DNA of 64,000 nt from Arenicellales bacterium (GCA_958295885.1 OY282380.1:3038001-3102000), one strand, 5' to 3'. Positions 41,066 to 50,709 are shown, numbered from the stretch's first letter. The notes: a model not told the origin generated them from the letters alone. Numbers and translations are program-made.

Positions 41066-42855
41066 TGTCTGCCAGAAAACCCCTCTTTTTTCAAATTTCT
41101 TAGGGGATTTTCAGAATATTTTGGATGAATTTCGCACAAAGGATGGCGCCGCCGTCAATTTGCAGGCGATTCTTTGAATTTTGCGATTTTGGCGGGTTTT
41201 ACAGACGCGTCCCTATCTCCCCGTGCCTGCAGAGAGGGGATTTGAAGCCATCCGGGAGCGACGCCGTTGCGTCAGACCACGCGCAAACGTGCTTTTTTCT
41301 GCCGCCGAATCCGGTCGCGTTCCGCGCGCTGCAGCACCAGACCAATGCGATGCACATTGGCGGCCAGGACCGACAGCGAAACCGTGCGTGCAAAACCGTC
41401 CGCACCATGACTGCGAACCCGGTCCAAACCTCGATGCTCCAGATTGTTCACCGCCGATTCTACCGCCGAATGCTGCTTGCGCGCCGCCACGAATTCAGCC
41501 GCCTGTTCCCGCGCCTGATTCTTTTTGCTCAATTTGCCTTTGCACGGCAGTGCATTGAGCTCCAGCATCTGATCCAATTGCCGACGGTTGTGCGGACTAT
41601 GAAAGCCCTTGTCAAAACTGACCATCCGCACATCGGAAAACCGCGCCTGTGTCTCCTTGACCATCGGCACCGCCACATCCACATCCGAGCCTTGCCACAG
41701 AATCTTATGATGCAAAACGAACTGATGCTGATCCTCTAAGATGCACACCGGCAGGCCCAACTCGACCGGCACGCCGGCTTTGCCTTTTACGATCCAGCGC
41801 GTGTGCGGCTCGAAAATCGAAAACACTTTTTCCTCGTGCGCAATCGTTTCACCGTCCAGCAGCCGACGCCTCACCTGATCCAACTGACGCAGTCCATATC
41901 CTTGATAATTCTCAATCATCTGTACTAAAAGCGGAAGTTGCTCAAGTTTGCTTTTGAGCTCCGATACCGTCGCCTGAGAACGCTTCAACAACCTCTGACA
42001 ATGGGCAACATAGTCCCTCACCTTGCGCTTTTTCTTCCACCCACGCGAAGAGCGTACCCGATTGAACAACTTTCTCAACTCTTTCAGTAATTTCTTGTGC
42101 TGACGCCAGCCCGCCAGTCCATATTGGTCCGCCGCCCGCACCGTCTCGCGCACCATGCAACGGATCGCATCGCGCAACAGTCCTACGTCCGTGGGATACT
42201 TTACGTTGGTCTCAACCACAAACGAGTCACAGCGACCGCGTAAGGGCTTACCAGGCTTATGTCCAACCAGCTCGTGACCGCCGGCCACCACCAACTGACT
42301 GATCTCCGACAGCAGCTCAGCGCTCAGCAGCGATACATTGTCGATCAGCGTCTGCAGCTGATACTTGCTCGGCTTGCCGCGGTGAAAGCCGACGCTGTGT
42401 CCCAGCATCTGACGCACCGTATTGTGATGGTTGGCGTAATCCTGCAAGCGATCAAAATCGCAGTTCAAACCCTGCTTGAGCACCGCCAGCACCAGCACCC
42501 GCCACAACTGCATGCCGGGCCGACCTACCTTCATATCGACCCCAGGCTGTATCTTTTCCTGCAGCAGCTCAAATACTCGCTGACGCGTGGGTTCGTGGCA
42601 GTAAATCCATTGAAGACCTTTGAGCACCGCCGGCACATCGTCGCGCGACTTCGCATCAATCTCAATGTCGCCAATCGCGAGCTCGCCAAACTGCATCTGC
42701 TGAGTTTCCACTACTCTCATTGCCCTCATACCTCGAAGATCTGTCAAAATGGACTTGAATTTCCGTTAATTATACAAAAGAGGTTTGATCTTCGTCCGAG
42801 AGATTGACTATTTATGCTTATAATAACAATGTATTATGATTTTTCTAGCAGACAC
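41065..42855 (-). mobile_element. Complete 1.79-kb insertion sequence
   Basis: Terminal inverted repeats at 41065-41079 and 42841-42855 match at 14 of 15 bases; flanking TAATTA (41059-41064 and 42856-42861) is an exact 6-bp target duplication. One transposase gene fills the element. The insertion splits the NTPase gene and looks recent: the ends and duplication are intact. Confidence 0.92.
41272..42747 (-). CDS. IS transposase (ISNCY-like)
   Basis: Intact transposase of up to 491 residues; the ATG at 42720 (M-R-V-V-E-T-Q-Q) is the more family-like start. Blocks: D-A-K-S-R-D-D-V-P, G-R-P-G-M-Q-L-W-R-V-L-V-L, L-R-G-R-C-D-S-F-V-V-E-T-N-V with the first acidic residues, V-S-F-D-K-G-F-H-S-P, and a C-terminal E near H-S-A-V-E-S-A-V-N-N. 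It resembles DDE transposases usually filed as ISNCY. Likely active together with the intact ends. Confidence 0.9.
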   Translation of the reverse strand: MTDLRGMRAMRVVETQQMQFGELAIGDIEIDAKSRDDVPAVLKGLQWIYCHEPTRQRVFELLQEKIQPGVDMKVGRPGMQLWRVLVLAVLKQGLNCDFDRLQDYANHHNTVRQMLGHSVGFHRGKPSKYQLQTLIDNVSLLSAELLSEISQLVVAGGHELVGHKPGKPLRGRCDSFVVETNVKYPTDVGLLRDAIRCMVRETVRAADQYGLAGWRQHKKLLKELRKLFNRVRSSRGWKKKRKVRDYVAHCQRLLKRSQATVSELKSKLEQLPLLVQMIENYQGYGLRQLDQVRRRLLDGETIAHEEKVFSIFEPHTRWIVKGKAGVPVELGLPVCILEDQHQFVLHHKILWQGSDVDVAVPMVKETQARFSDVRMVSFDKGFHSPHNRRQLDQMLELNALPCKGKLSKKNQAREQAAEFVAARKQHSAVESAVNNLEHRGLDRVRSHGADGFARTVSLSVLAANVHRIGLVLQRAERDRIRRQKKARLRVV

Positions 42856-42861
42856 TAATTA

Positions 42862-43180
42862 AAAATTTTCATTCGCGCATGTGATCGTGTCCTGTAGGCC
42901 GTCAGATTGGAACAACCATCTCGACATCGCAGAATTCGAGCAGCACTTCCCGCTTCTGGATTTTCAGATGGAAGTAAAACAATCAGCACCGGCAGAAGTT
43001 GCGGTTGATGATCAAATGCAGTATGAATTTTTTCTTCGATCAGTGATCTCTGAGGAGAGAGATGACAGATCCAAGCAAGAAATTAAGCCCTCAGTACTAG
43101 TGATGTTACCGCTAGCACCGGATGAAGCAATGGAATTCGCAGCTAGCCCGTATTTCTCATTAGCCTCTGGGGAATTTTGA
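42862..43180 (+). pseudogene. Continuation of the interrupted NTPase gene
   Basis: Open reading in the same phase as the left part: F-A-H-V-I-V-S-C-R-P-S-D-W then an acidic segment and V-L-V-M-L-P-L-A-P-D-E-A. It ends at a stop where the IS1380-like remnant begins (about 43160), and the rest of the gene is missing, so this gene was destroyed at least twice. Confidence 0.75.
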
Positions 43181-43400
43181 AATTTGGGGCACATAGCCGG
43201 ATCTCACACTTGAGGGATTGAAACTGCTGAAAAACCCCGTAAAGTTGGATTGAAAAGCTCGGATTATCATCAATTTTCGAAGCCGAAAACACAGGGTGAC
43301 GGCTTTTTTTCGAAACGCGTACACACCGAATCCGGCAATGTCCTTGCTGGAGCACTGCCGCTGCGCTGGAGTCGAATTCAGGCAGGGGAATTGGGGATCA

Positions 43401-43609
43401 TCACGAGGGCGTCAACCGCCGCCAGACATGCATGAACAGGTTCTGATTCGGGTAAGCGCTGGACAAAGCCACATGAATGCGCCGGGCAGAGCGGGTCACA
43501 CAGGCGCCGATCTTCAACAGCTTCAAACGCAGGGTGCCCGGCTGCAAACCAGCCCATGCGGTATTTTTCAAACTTCGCCGCAGCACAATGCACACGATAT
43601 GGGCAAAGG
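43401..43609 (-). pseudogene. C-terminal remnant of an IS1380-like transposase
   Basis: About 70 codons with R-L-K-L-L-K-I-G-A, R-R-I-H-V-A-L-S-S-A-Y-P and the terminal H-V-W-R-R-L, characteristic of IS1380 C-termini. The upstream (right) part is removed exactly at the IS66-like left end (43610). The 3' flank of this element extends left to about 43160, abutting the NTPase remnant. Confidence 0.8.
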
Positions 43610-43697
43610 GTAAATATTCGGCCAACCCTTGTCGAATAGAAAAAATAATTGCTTCAGCTATGGATCACCTAGGCACAAATAGTTTATAAAAGTTTGA

Positions 43698-45518
43698 ATG
43701 TCAAATGAAGCCATCCAAATAAGCCTGCCTGCGGAGTTTTCGGATTCGGAAAAAGGTGCATCGACGCCTTTTTCCAAACAATTCGTAACGCGGTCGAAGC
43801 AGGAGCATATTCAGTTGAAGTATGATGTGAACCGTTGGCGGGGGCTTGCTCAACAATGGAAAGAAAAATGTTTCCATTTGGAGCAATCCGAGCAGGAGCA
43901 TGAAACCCGAGCGTATTTGAAGCTGCTGGAGAAGCATCGCCGGCAGACGGAGGAATTGGAGCGAACAAAGGCGCGGGTATTGCAGTTGGAGAAACAAGTC
44001 CATGGTCGTAAAACTGAGAAAAAGCCGGTCAAAAAAAGCGAGGCTTTGGAACCTGCGTCAGCTGCGCCGAAGAAAAAGCGCGGCGCACAGCGCGGCAGCA
44101 AGGGTCATGGACGCACGCCTCGAGAGAAATTGCCGCGTGAAGTTGAAACCTTGGATGTTGCGCCTGAAGATCAGGTGTGCCATCACTGTGGTGCTGCCTA
44201 TGCGCCGATGTCGAACACCGACAACTCGGAGATTCTGGAATATTTTACGAAGGCGTATTTTCGCGAGATCCGGCGGAAAAAATATGCAAAGACCTGCAAC
44301 TGCCGTCAAACTCCGGCCGTGGTGACAGCCAAGCCGGCGCCGCGGGTCATTGCCAAGGGACTGCTGGGGGTGTCGGTGTGGGTTGAGATTTTGCTGAGCA
44401 AGTATTCGTACAGTCGTTCGACCTGCAGTCTGCTGCGCCAGATGCGTGATCAGGGCCTGGCGATCTCACAAGGTACGGTGACTGACGGTTTGAAGAAGAT
44501 GGCGCCGCTGTTCGAGCCGCTGTTGGATCAGTTGATGCAACGGCAGATGGAAGATTCGGTATTTCACTGTGACGAGACCGGCTGGAAGGTCTATGAGAAG
44601 ATGGAGGGGAAAATCGGCAATCGGTGGTATCTGTGGGTGTTTGAGAGCGCTTCATCGGTGATCTAGCGCATTGAGCCGACGCGCAGCAGTGATGTTCCGA
44701 TCAAGCACTTCAGTTCACTGTCTGAGAAGCTCAAGGAAGTGTTTGTCATTTGTGACCGTTACAGTGGTTACAAACGATTGGCGAAGGTCAATGCGGCGAT
44801 CATACTGGCTTTTTGCTGGGTTCATATGCGGCGGGATTATCTCGAAGCTGCGGTGCAGTACCCGCAACTGGAGCCGTCGATGTTCGAGTGGCGGGAGCGC
44901 ATTGGCGAGCTCTATCACCTCAATGCGCGTCGTCAGGAGCATTTCGATGAGTCGAGGCCGTTGGCTCAGCAAAGCGAATCCTTCATGCGCCAACAGCAGC
45001 GGCTTGAGTGCTCGGTCGAGCAGATGGAGCGGTCTTTGAAGCATGAATTGTCGGCAGAACAGATGCATCCGGCCCAACTCAAGGTGCTGAGCAGTCTGCC
45101 GAATCACTGGTCGGGGCTGATGGTGTTTTTAAAACATCCCCAGGTTGCGCTTGATAATAACTCTGGGGAGCGCAAGCTGCGCAACCCAGCGATGCTGCGC
45201 AGGAACTGCCGCGGCTCGGGCAGTCACTGGAGCGCGTCGCTGGCAGCACAGATGTTCTCAATCATTCAGAGCGTGCTTTTGTGGGATCTCAATCCCCATC
45301 GATGGCTGTATGAATATCTCAGCGCCTGCGCCGCCAATGGCGGACAGGCGCCTGAGAATCCTGAGGCTTTCATTCCCTGGCGGATGAGCGAGGCTCGACG
45401 GGCTGAGATGTCGCAGCTACCGGCTGCAGTCAGCCAGCGCAGTTCTCTGATCTCAAAGTGCGAGGCAGCGGTATCAACGCAACGCGGCTGTCTTTCAACC
45501 GTCTCACAGCCGCCATGA
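43698..45518 (+). pseudogene. tnpC: IS66-family transposase (tnpC) with internal TAG
   Basis: 606 codons: coiled-coil N-terminus, basic region with K-K-K-R-G-A-Q-R-G-S-K-G-H-G-R, zinc-finger C-H-H-C-G-A, then DDE domain with H-C-D-E-T-G-W, I-C-D-R-Y-S-G-Y and the final E in N-N-S-G-E-R-K-L-R-N. A single amber codon at 44664-44666 (between S-S-V-I and R-I-E-P-T-R-S) interrupts an otherwise open frame; other members have a residue here, so a recent point mutation is likely. Its last codons overlap the next gene (ATGA). Confidence 0.9.
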
Positions 45519-46366
45519 CTCGATATTGCGGACGCGACTTCAGTTGCAAGGAGCTGGAGCGCATTCGCAAACTGATTGCCGCCCATCCTGACAGTTCCAG
45601 AACCCGGCTGTCGCAGCAGGTCTGTGAGCTGCTGGATTGGAAAAAGCCCGATGGAGGACTGAAAGAGATGTCGTGCCGGGTGGCGATGCTGCGCATGCAT
45701 CGAAATCAGCTGATTGTGTTGCCGCCGCCTCGTCGCCAACCTACCAGGGCGGTCATCCGCTTCACCGACAGCACTGCGCCGCAGACACCGATCCGTGCGC
45801 CGCTGCATGAGTTGTCAACACCCCAGCTGCGGCGGGTGTCAACCCCCGCTGATTCACGTCTTTGGAACGAATACATTGAACGCTATCATTATCTTGGATA
45901 CAAACCCCTGCCCGGTGCTCAGCAGCGTTATTTCGCTGCCATAGACCGCCAGATTGTCGCCGCCTTCGGCTTCGGTGCCGCAGCCTGGAAAACCGCACCC
46001 CGGGATGACTTCATCGGCTGGAATCGGGAGCGCAGAGAAGCCAATCTGGCGCTGATCGTGAACAATGCAAGATTCCTCATTCTGCCCTGGATCAACTGCC
46101 CCAATCTTGCCTCGCATCTGCTTGCAAGGCTCGCCCGGGAACTGCCGCAGCAGTGGTACGATCGTTACCGGATTCGACCGGTGCTGCTTGAGACTTTCGT
46201 TGAACAGCGCTTTTTGGGCACATGCTACCGGGCTGCGAACTGGATCAATGTCGGTCAAACGAAAGGACTCGGCAAATGCGCTGCCTCCGCCAAGCCAACA
46301 TTGCCGATCAAGGATATCTGGCTGTACCCGCTGTGCCGGGACTTCAGGAAAATTCTCAACAGTTGA
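45515..46366 (+). CDS. DruA-like DUF4338 protein, IS66 passenger
   Basis: 283 residues; the ATG overlaps the tnpC stop (ATGA, 45515-45518). Conserved region from about residue 115: Y-H-Y-L-G-Y-K-P-L-P-G, then A-A-W-K-T-A-P-R-D-D-F-I-G-W, L-I-V-N-N-A-R-F-L-I-L-P-W, and L-L-E-T-F-V-E with G-T-C-Y-R-A-A-N-W. This is the DUF4338 fold that defines DruA of the Druantia anti-phage system. Here it is inside the IS, translationally coupled to the transposase, with no other Druantia genes (druB-E) near, so a role in transposition or element maintenance is as likely as phage defence. Confidence 0.88.
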   Translation: MTRYCGRDFSCKELERIRKLIAAHPDSSRTRLSQQVCELLDWKKPDGGLKEMSCRVAMLRMHRNQLIVLPPPRRQPTRAVIRFTDSTAPQTPIRAPLHELSTPQLRRVSTPADSRLWNEYIERYHYLGYKPLPGAQQRYFAAIDRQIVAAFGFGAAAWKTAPRDDFIGWNRERREANLALIVNNARFLILPWINCPNLASHLLARLARELPQQWYDRYRIRPVLLETFVEQRFLGTCYRAANWINVGQTKGLGKCAASAKPTLPIKDIWLYPLCRDFRKILNS

Positions 46367-46401
46367 TTCCTCTCGGCCTATGGGCTTGGCCGAATATTTA
46401 C

Positions 46402-46711
46402 TGGCTCGTGGCTGTAATAAATTCTTAAAGTATTGATATAATTGATACTTGATTATTTCCTTAAATTGAATTGACGCTTCCGAAAGAGGACATTCAAACC
46501 AAAGTAGGTCCGAAATTCAAGTTGTGCGCAATCAATTGGGATCAGCGTCAAAAAACGCTCATGGATGATCGTTGCTGTCGTTGGGCCAATATGGCTGAGT
46601 GATTCTCGCAGTTATTCGAATTTCGGCAGGACGGCGGTCAGCCGAGCATGAAAAAACTGCGGTTTTCCTATAATCTTATGAGCAGAAATTTCCTTTTAAA
46701 TCAACCTAAGC
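46402..46711. other. Spacer before the one-carbon cluster
   Basis: 310 bp with fragments of old IS coding sequence (around 46500-46610) and an AT-rich final 60 bp that may hold the promoter for the downstream cluster. Contains AAGTAT...ATACTT, a short inverted repeat near 46428-46449. Confidence 0.45.
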
Positions 46712-47662
46712 ATGCAAACTGCGACTATCACAGCACCAGCTCGGCTTCATTTAGGATTTGTTGGACTAGTTGGTGATTCAGCTGAAGAATTTGGAGCACT
46801 TGGGCTTGCGATCAATACTCCGGTGGTTCGCGTTCGAGTTTCCAAGAGTGAACATTGGGAAATTTGTGGAAAGATACCGGAGAAAGCCAATCAGTATGTG
46901 TCAATGCTAAAGCAGGCACTTGAGCTGGATCAACCCATGCAGGTCGATGTATCCGAAACCATACAGCCTCACGTCGGATTGGGATCAGGCACTCAGCTGG
47001 CTTTGGCCATTGCTGCTGCATGTTGTGCTGTAAGCTGTAGGAAAGTTTCTATCGAAAAACTTTCCGCTTTGTTGGGGCGAGGCAAGCGTTCAGGAATTGG
47101 AACTGCAGCGTTTTCGGCAGGTGGATTCCTGATTGATTGTGCATCGAAAACTGCAGATGAATCTCGAGCGATATCTATGCGGTTTAAGTTTCCAGAAGAA
47201 TGGAAGATTCTGCTGGTTTTGGATGACGAACTGAAAGGAGCTCATGGAGCGATTGAAGTAGATGCTTTTGGAGAACTTGGCGGTTTTTCATCCCGTTTGA
47301 CTCAGCAGCTGCAAAAAATCCTTTTGGATCATGTGATTCCGTCACTTCAGATGCGTGACATCATCTCTTTTGGAAAAGGAATCACCCGTATTCAAAATCA
47401 GGTTGGAGATTTTTTCGAACCCATTCAAGGAGGACGATATTTAAGTCCACATGTCAGTAAAATTCTTGAAGCTGCTACTGAACTAGGCGCTGCCGGAGTG
47501 GGACAGAGTTCGTGGGGTCCAACTGGCTTTATACTGACAGAAAGTGAAAAGGACGCACAGAATCTACGAGCAGCAATACTCGCTGCCGATGCCGCGGACG
47601 GCATTCATATTAAAATCGTACAAGCGCGCAATGCGGGTGCGCAGCTGACAGTTGCTGATTGA
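46712..47662 (+). CDS. Beta-ribofuranosylaminobenzene 5'-phosphate synthase
   Basis: Commits 4-hydroxybenzoate or 4-aminobenzoate and PRPP to methanopterin-type cofactor synthesis (mptG in archaea). 316 residues of the GHMP-kinase-like family: A-P-A-R-L-H-L-G-F at the start, glycine-rich loop V-G-L-G-S-G-T-Q-L-A-L-A-I-A near 92-105, G-R-G-K-R-S-G-I-G-T-A-A-F, and G-x-G-Q-S-S-W-G-P-T near 265. Complete. First gene of a six-gene rightward cluster for tetrahydromethanopterin-linked one-carbon metabolism. Confidence 0.92.
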   Translation: MQTATITAPARLHLGFVGLVGDSAEEFGALGLAINTPVVRVRVSKSEHWEICGKIPEKANQYVSMLKQALELDQPMQVDVSETIQPHVGLGSGTQLALAIAAACCAVSCRKVSIEKLSALLGRGKRSGIGTAAFSAGGFLIDCASKTADESRAISMRFKFPEEWKILLVLDDELKGAHGAIEVDAFGELGGFSSRLTQQLQKILLDHVIPSLQMRDIISFGKGITRIQNQVGDFFEPIQGGRYLSPHVSKILEAATELGAAGVGQSSWGPTGFILTESEKDAQNLRAAILAADAADGIHIKIVQARNAGAQLTVAD

Positions 47663-47708
47663 ACCGGAAAGACCATACTTATTCAGAAGAAAACGATCGG
47701 AGAACACG

Positions 47709-48605
47709 ATGCCAAAGCCAAAAATTTTACATATGATCAGTCCATCCGCTCATGTCTCTCCGTTCGATGTGAACATGGCGGCCGATGCGGGGTACGAGAT
47801 CGTTTTTCCTCACTGTAACGTTGACATTTCGGATGTGCCAGGTCTGGTGCAGGATTCAATTTTTTCCCGTCCTCCAAAAAGCGCAGCGTGGTCTGGCATG
47901 TTCATTAGCGGATACGATGTGAATGTAGCCGCGGACATGCTGCAGACAGCAAAAAAGGCGATGGTGCCCCCTTTTGAGTTATCTGTCTTTGCAGATCCAA
48001 ATGGTGCGTTTACAACATCTGCATCTTTGGTTGCCGTAATTGAAAGTTGTCTCCGAGAGCATGAGGGCAAGAGTTTGGCGGGGCAGGTTGTTAAGATTTT
48101 GGGCGGCGGTCCAGTCGGTATCTGTGCCGCGGTTTTGGCCGCCCAGAAAGGCGCATCCGTAAGCCTGGTTCGACTTACTCCGAGTGCCCGTCAACGTGCA
48201 GTGGATGAGTTTACGCGGCGTTTTGACGTTGAGATACATTCGGAAAGAGCGGTTGAAAACAGCGAACGGACCGAGGCGATTGGCGACGCACAGGTTCTGA
48301 TCAGTACAGCCAAAGCAGGCATTCAGGTTCTAGATCGATCAGCGCTTGAGCATGCAGAGAACCTGCTCGTTGCCGCCGATGTCAATGCAGTGCCGCCCAC
48401 TGGCATTGAAGGAGTCGGCGTAACGGACAACAAAGCGAAAGTGCAGACGGGCTGGGGGTCCTTCTACTCCATAGGCGCACTTGGTGTCGGAGGCGTCAAG
48501 TACAAGGTTCAGCACAGCCTGTTCAAACAGATGCTTGATTCCAATGACGCATTGATCATCGGTTTGGCCGATGCCTACGGCGCTGCTGTTGCACATGTCG
48601 GATGA
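47709..48605 (+). CDS. mtdB: NAD(P)-dependent methylene-H4MPT dehydrogenase
   Basis: Oxidises methylene-tetrahydromethanopterin to methenyl-H4MPT. ATG at 47709 after CGGAGAACACG gives 298 residues; the longer frame overlapping the previous gene is rejected. Motifs: H-M-I-S-P-S-A-H-V-S-P-F-D-V-N-M-A-A-D-A-G-Y, F-A-D-P-N-G-A-F-T-T-S-A, the dinucleotide site I-L-G-G-G-P-V-G-I, A-D-V-N-A-V-P-P-T-G-I-E-G-V-G, and G-A-L-G-V-G-G. These match bacterial MtdB rather than MtdA. Confidence 0.92.
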   Translation: MPKPKILHMISPSAHVSPFDVNMAADAGYEIVFPHCNVDISDVPGLVQDSIFSRPPKSAAWSGMFISGYDVNVAADMLQTAKKAMVPPFELSVFADPNGAFTTSASLVAVIESCLREHEGKSLAGQVVKILGGGPVGICAAVLAAQKGASVSLVRLTPSARQRAVDEFTRRFDVEIHSERAVENSERTEAIGDAQVLISTAKAGIQVLDRSALEHAENLLVAADVNAVPPTGIEGVGVTDNKAKVQTGWGSFYSIGALGVGGVKYKVQHSLFKQMLDSNDALIIGLADAYGAAVAHVG

Positions 48606-49722
48606 ACAGAACGTATTGATCGTCGGAGTGACAGTAAGACCACTATGCGCGTCCGCGAAAAAAGCAGGATTCAACGTGTATTCAGTTGACATGTTTTCGG
48701 ATGTTGACACCAAAGAAAATTCAGTTCGTACGCGAAGGGCGGATTTTGATGGCGTTGGGCTGGATAGCGCTTCTCTCTATCAATGTGTGGCGGAACTGGA
48801 CCCAAGTTGCAGAATGCCTTTGATTTACGCAGGTGGATTCGAGCACAATCCGCAGCAGCTGCTCCGGCTGTCAGAATCCAGACGCTTGTTCGGTGTTCAT
48901 CCAGATACATTCCCGCTGCTGCAGCCGTCCGAAAAATTTTTAGATGTATTGACGCGAATCGGCATACGCTTCCCAGAAACTCGATTTGATGGTCCCGACT
49001 CCACTGGAACCTGGCTGAGCAAATCCCTCGGTGGAAGTGGAGGACTGCATGTCGATTATGCAAATCGTGCGAATGCAGGAAATTCAAACTCGACTTACTA
49101 TCAGAAATATATCGATGGAAAAATTATCACTGCGACCTTGAACTGTTATGATGATCAAACGGAAATTGTCGGGTTTTCGGAACAGTGGTGCGCTGACGAA
49201 TGCTGTCTTGGTCAATTTGTGTATGGAGGTGCTGTTTCCATATCGGAATCAGAATTGCCAGAAAATATGGTTGAGGATGTCAGTCGCACGGCGAAAACGC
49301 TCGCAGCTGCATTTAAATTGAGGGGATTGGCATCCTTAGATTGGGTAATGACTCAAGATCAGTGGTTTCTTTTGGAATTGAATCCCAGACCTAGTGCAAC
49401 ATTTGAACTGCATGAAGGAGAAGATTCATTTATTGATGCGCACTTAAAAGCCTTTTCTGATGAACCGGTCCACCTTAGATCATCAACATTGGACGGAGAA
49501 TTCAACGCACATTCTGTAATTTACGCCGGTCATGAGTTTCGCGTGCCAGATGAGATGGAATGGCCGGACTGGGTGCGCGACCTGCCTGCGGAAGGAGAAA
49601 GGTTTGAACCCGGCGACCCGGTTTGTACGGTGTTCGCTAATGCGAGAGACTCCGCATGCGCCAAAACGATGGCGCACTTTCGCCATAAGGAAATGACTTC
49701 GCGCATTCTGGCATGGAATTGA
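48595..49722 (+). CDS. ATP-grasp protein of the H4MPT cluster
   Basis: About 375 residues from the ATG at 48595, which lies inside the mtdB 3' end. Central ATP-grasp fold: K-S-L-G-G-S-G-G glycine loop near residue 143, Y-Q-K-Y-I-D-G-K, then F-L-L-E-L-N-P-R-P-S-A-T metal site. Proteins like this occur in archaeal-type C1 gene clusters of methylotrophs and are thought to serve H4MPT synthesis or modification; the exact substrate is unproven. Followed by mch after 3 bases. Confidence 0.87.
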   Translation: MSDEQNVLIVGVTVRPLCASAKKAGFNVYSVDMFSDVDTKENSVRTRRADFDGVGLDSASLYQCVAELDPSCRMPLIYAGGFEHNPQQLLRLSESRRLFGVHPDTFPLLQPSEKFLDVLTRIGIRFPETRFDGPDSTGTWLSKSLGGSGGLHVDYANRANAGNSNSTYYQKYIDGKIITATLNCYDDQTEIVGFSEQWCADECCLGQFVYGGAVSISESELPENMVEDVSRTAKTLAAAFKLRGLASLDWVMTQDQWFLLELNPRPSATFELHEGEDSFIDAHLKAFSDEPVHLRSSTLDGEFNAHSVIYAGHEFRVPDEMEWPDWVRDLPAEGERFEPGDPVCTVFANARDSACAKTMAHFRHKEMTSRILAWN

Positions 49723-49725
49723 CGA

Positions 49726-50709
49726 ATGAATGAAGAATTGAACTCCACTTTGAGCGTAAACGCACTGGCATCTCCGTTGGTCGATCGGTTGATTGAAGGT
49801 GCGGACCAGCTCAAGCTCAAGGTTCGGCGTTCCGCGGAGGGCTGCAAGGTGATTGATGCTGGAATTGACAGTCAGGGCAGCTTTGAAGCAGGGCGACGCA
49901 TCGCAGAGATCTGTATGGCCGGCTTGGGGCAAGTTTCCTTTCGCGCGGATGTGAGCGCTGGGCTGAATCTCACCAATGTTGAAGTGGTTACAAGTCAGCC
50001 TGTCATTAGCTGCCTGGGCAGCCAATATGCCGGTTGGAGTCTTGAGCACTCCAATGGAAAGACCTTTCGAGCTCTCGGCTCGGGACCGGCGCGGGCGTTG
50101 GCGCAGAAAGAGAAGCTGTTTCAGCATATAAGTTACGCGGATGATTACCATCGTACCTGCTTGGTGATTGAAACAGGCAAGCATCCGCCGGACGGCCTGG
50201 CACAGCGAATTGCGCAGGACTGTGGAGTCGAGCCGGAAAGCCTTACTTTAATATTGACGCCAACGGGAAGCCCCGCGGGCGTCACGCAGATCGCCGCTCG
50301 AGTCGTGGAAGTCGCGCTGCACAAGGCGCATGAATTGGGTTTTGATCTGCAGGCGGTTCTGGAAGGCAGCGGTTCCACTCCGCTGCCCCCGCCGATTTCC
50401 GATTCACTGGCCGCGATGGGACGAACCAATGACACGATTCTGTTCGCCGGGCAGGTCGCCCTGCTCGTCAACTGCGGAATGGAATCAGCAGAACAATTGG
50501 CAAATGATTTGCCGAGTTCTAATTCTCGAGATTACGGTACGCCGTTCGCTCTGAAATTTGCGGAGTACAATTATGATTTTTTTGGGATTGATCCAATGCT
50601 TTTCAGTCCAGCGAGGGTCGCGGTGACAGACTTGGAATCAGGACGTACGTTTTTTGGTGGGAAAGTTGATCTCGAATTGCTTGAGAAGTCTTTCTTTGGT
50701 CAATCGTGA
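49726..50709 (+). CDS. mch: Methenyl-H4MPT cyclohydrolase
   Basis: Interconverts methenyl- and formyl-tetrahydromethanopterin, the step after MtdB. 327 residues: S-V-N-A-L-A-S-P-L-V-D-R, A-G-x-D-S-Q-G-S-F-E-A-G, V-S-F-R-A-D, V-T-S-Q-P-V-I-S-C-L-G-S-Q-Y-A-G-W, L-G-S-G-P-A-R-A, and D-Y-G-T-P-F. All match Mch. It overlaps the RimK-type gene by four bases. Confidence 0.95.
   Translation: MNEELNSTLSVNALASPLVDRLIEGADQLKLKVRRSAEGCKVIDAGIDSQGSFEAGRRIAEICMAGLGQVSFRADVSAGLNLTNVEVVTSQPVISCLGSQYAGWSLEHSNGKTFRALGSGPARALAQKEKLFQHISYADDYHRTCLVIETGKHPPDGLAQRIAQDCGVEPESLTLILTPTGSPAGVTQIAARVVEVALHKAHELGFDLQAVLEGSGSTPLPPPISDSLAAMGRTNDTILFAGQVALLVNCGMESAEQLANDLPSSNSRDYGTPFALKFAEYNYDFFGIDPMLFSPARVAVTDLESGRTFFGGKVDLELLEKSFFGQS

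Larger units (their letters stand above)
43610..46401 (+). mobile_element. IS66-like element with a DruA-like passenger gene
   Basis: Perfect 16-bp terminal inverted repeats GTAAATATTCGGCCAA at 43610-43625 and 46386-46401 (GTAA ends are typical of IS66). Inside are a tnpC-type transposase (with one nonsense codon) and a DUF4338 gene. No tnpA or tnpB. The 8 bases on each side do not match, so no target duplication survives; the left neighbour is an IS1380 fragment and the right neighbour is unrelated, implying a later deletion or recombination. Confidence 0.88.

Noticed and set aside
45458..45514. Upstream GTG start of the DruA-like gene
   Set aside because: Lies inside tnpC; the ATG at 45515 with ATGA overlap fits better.
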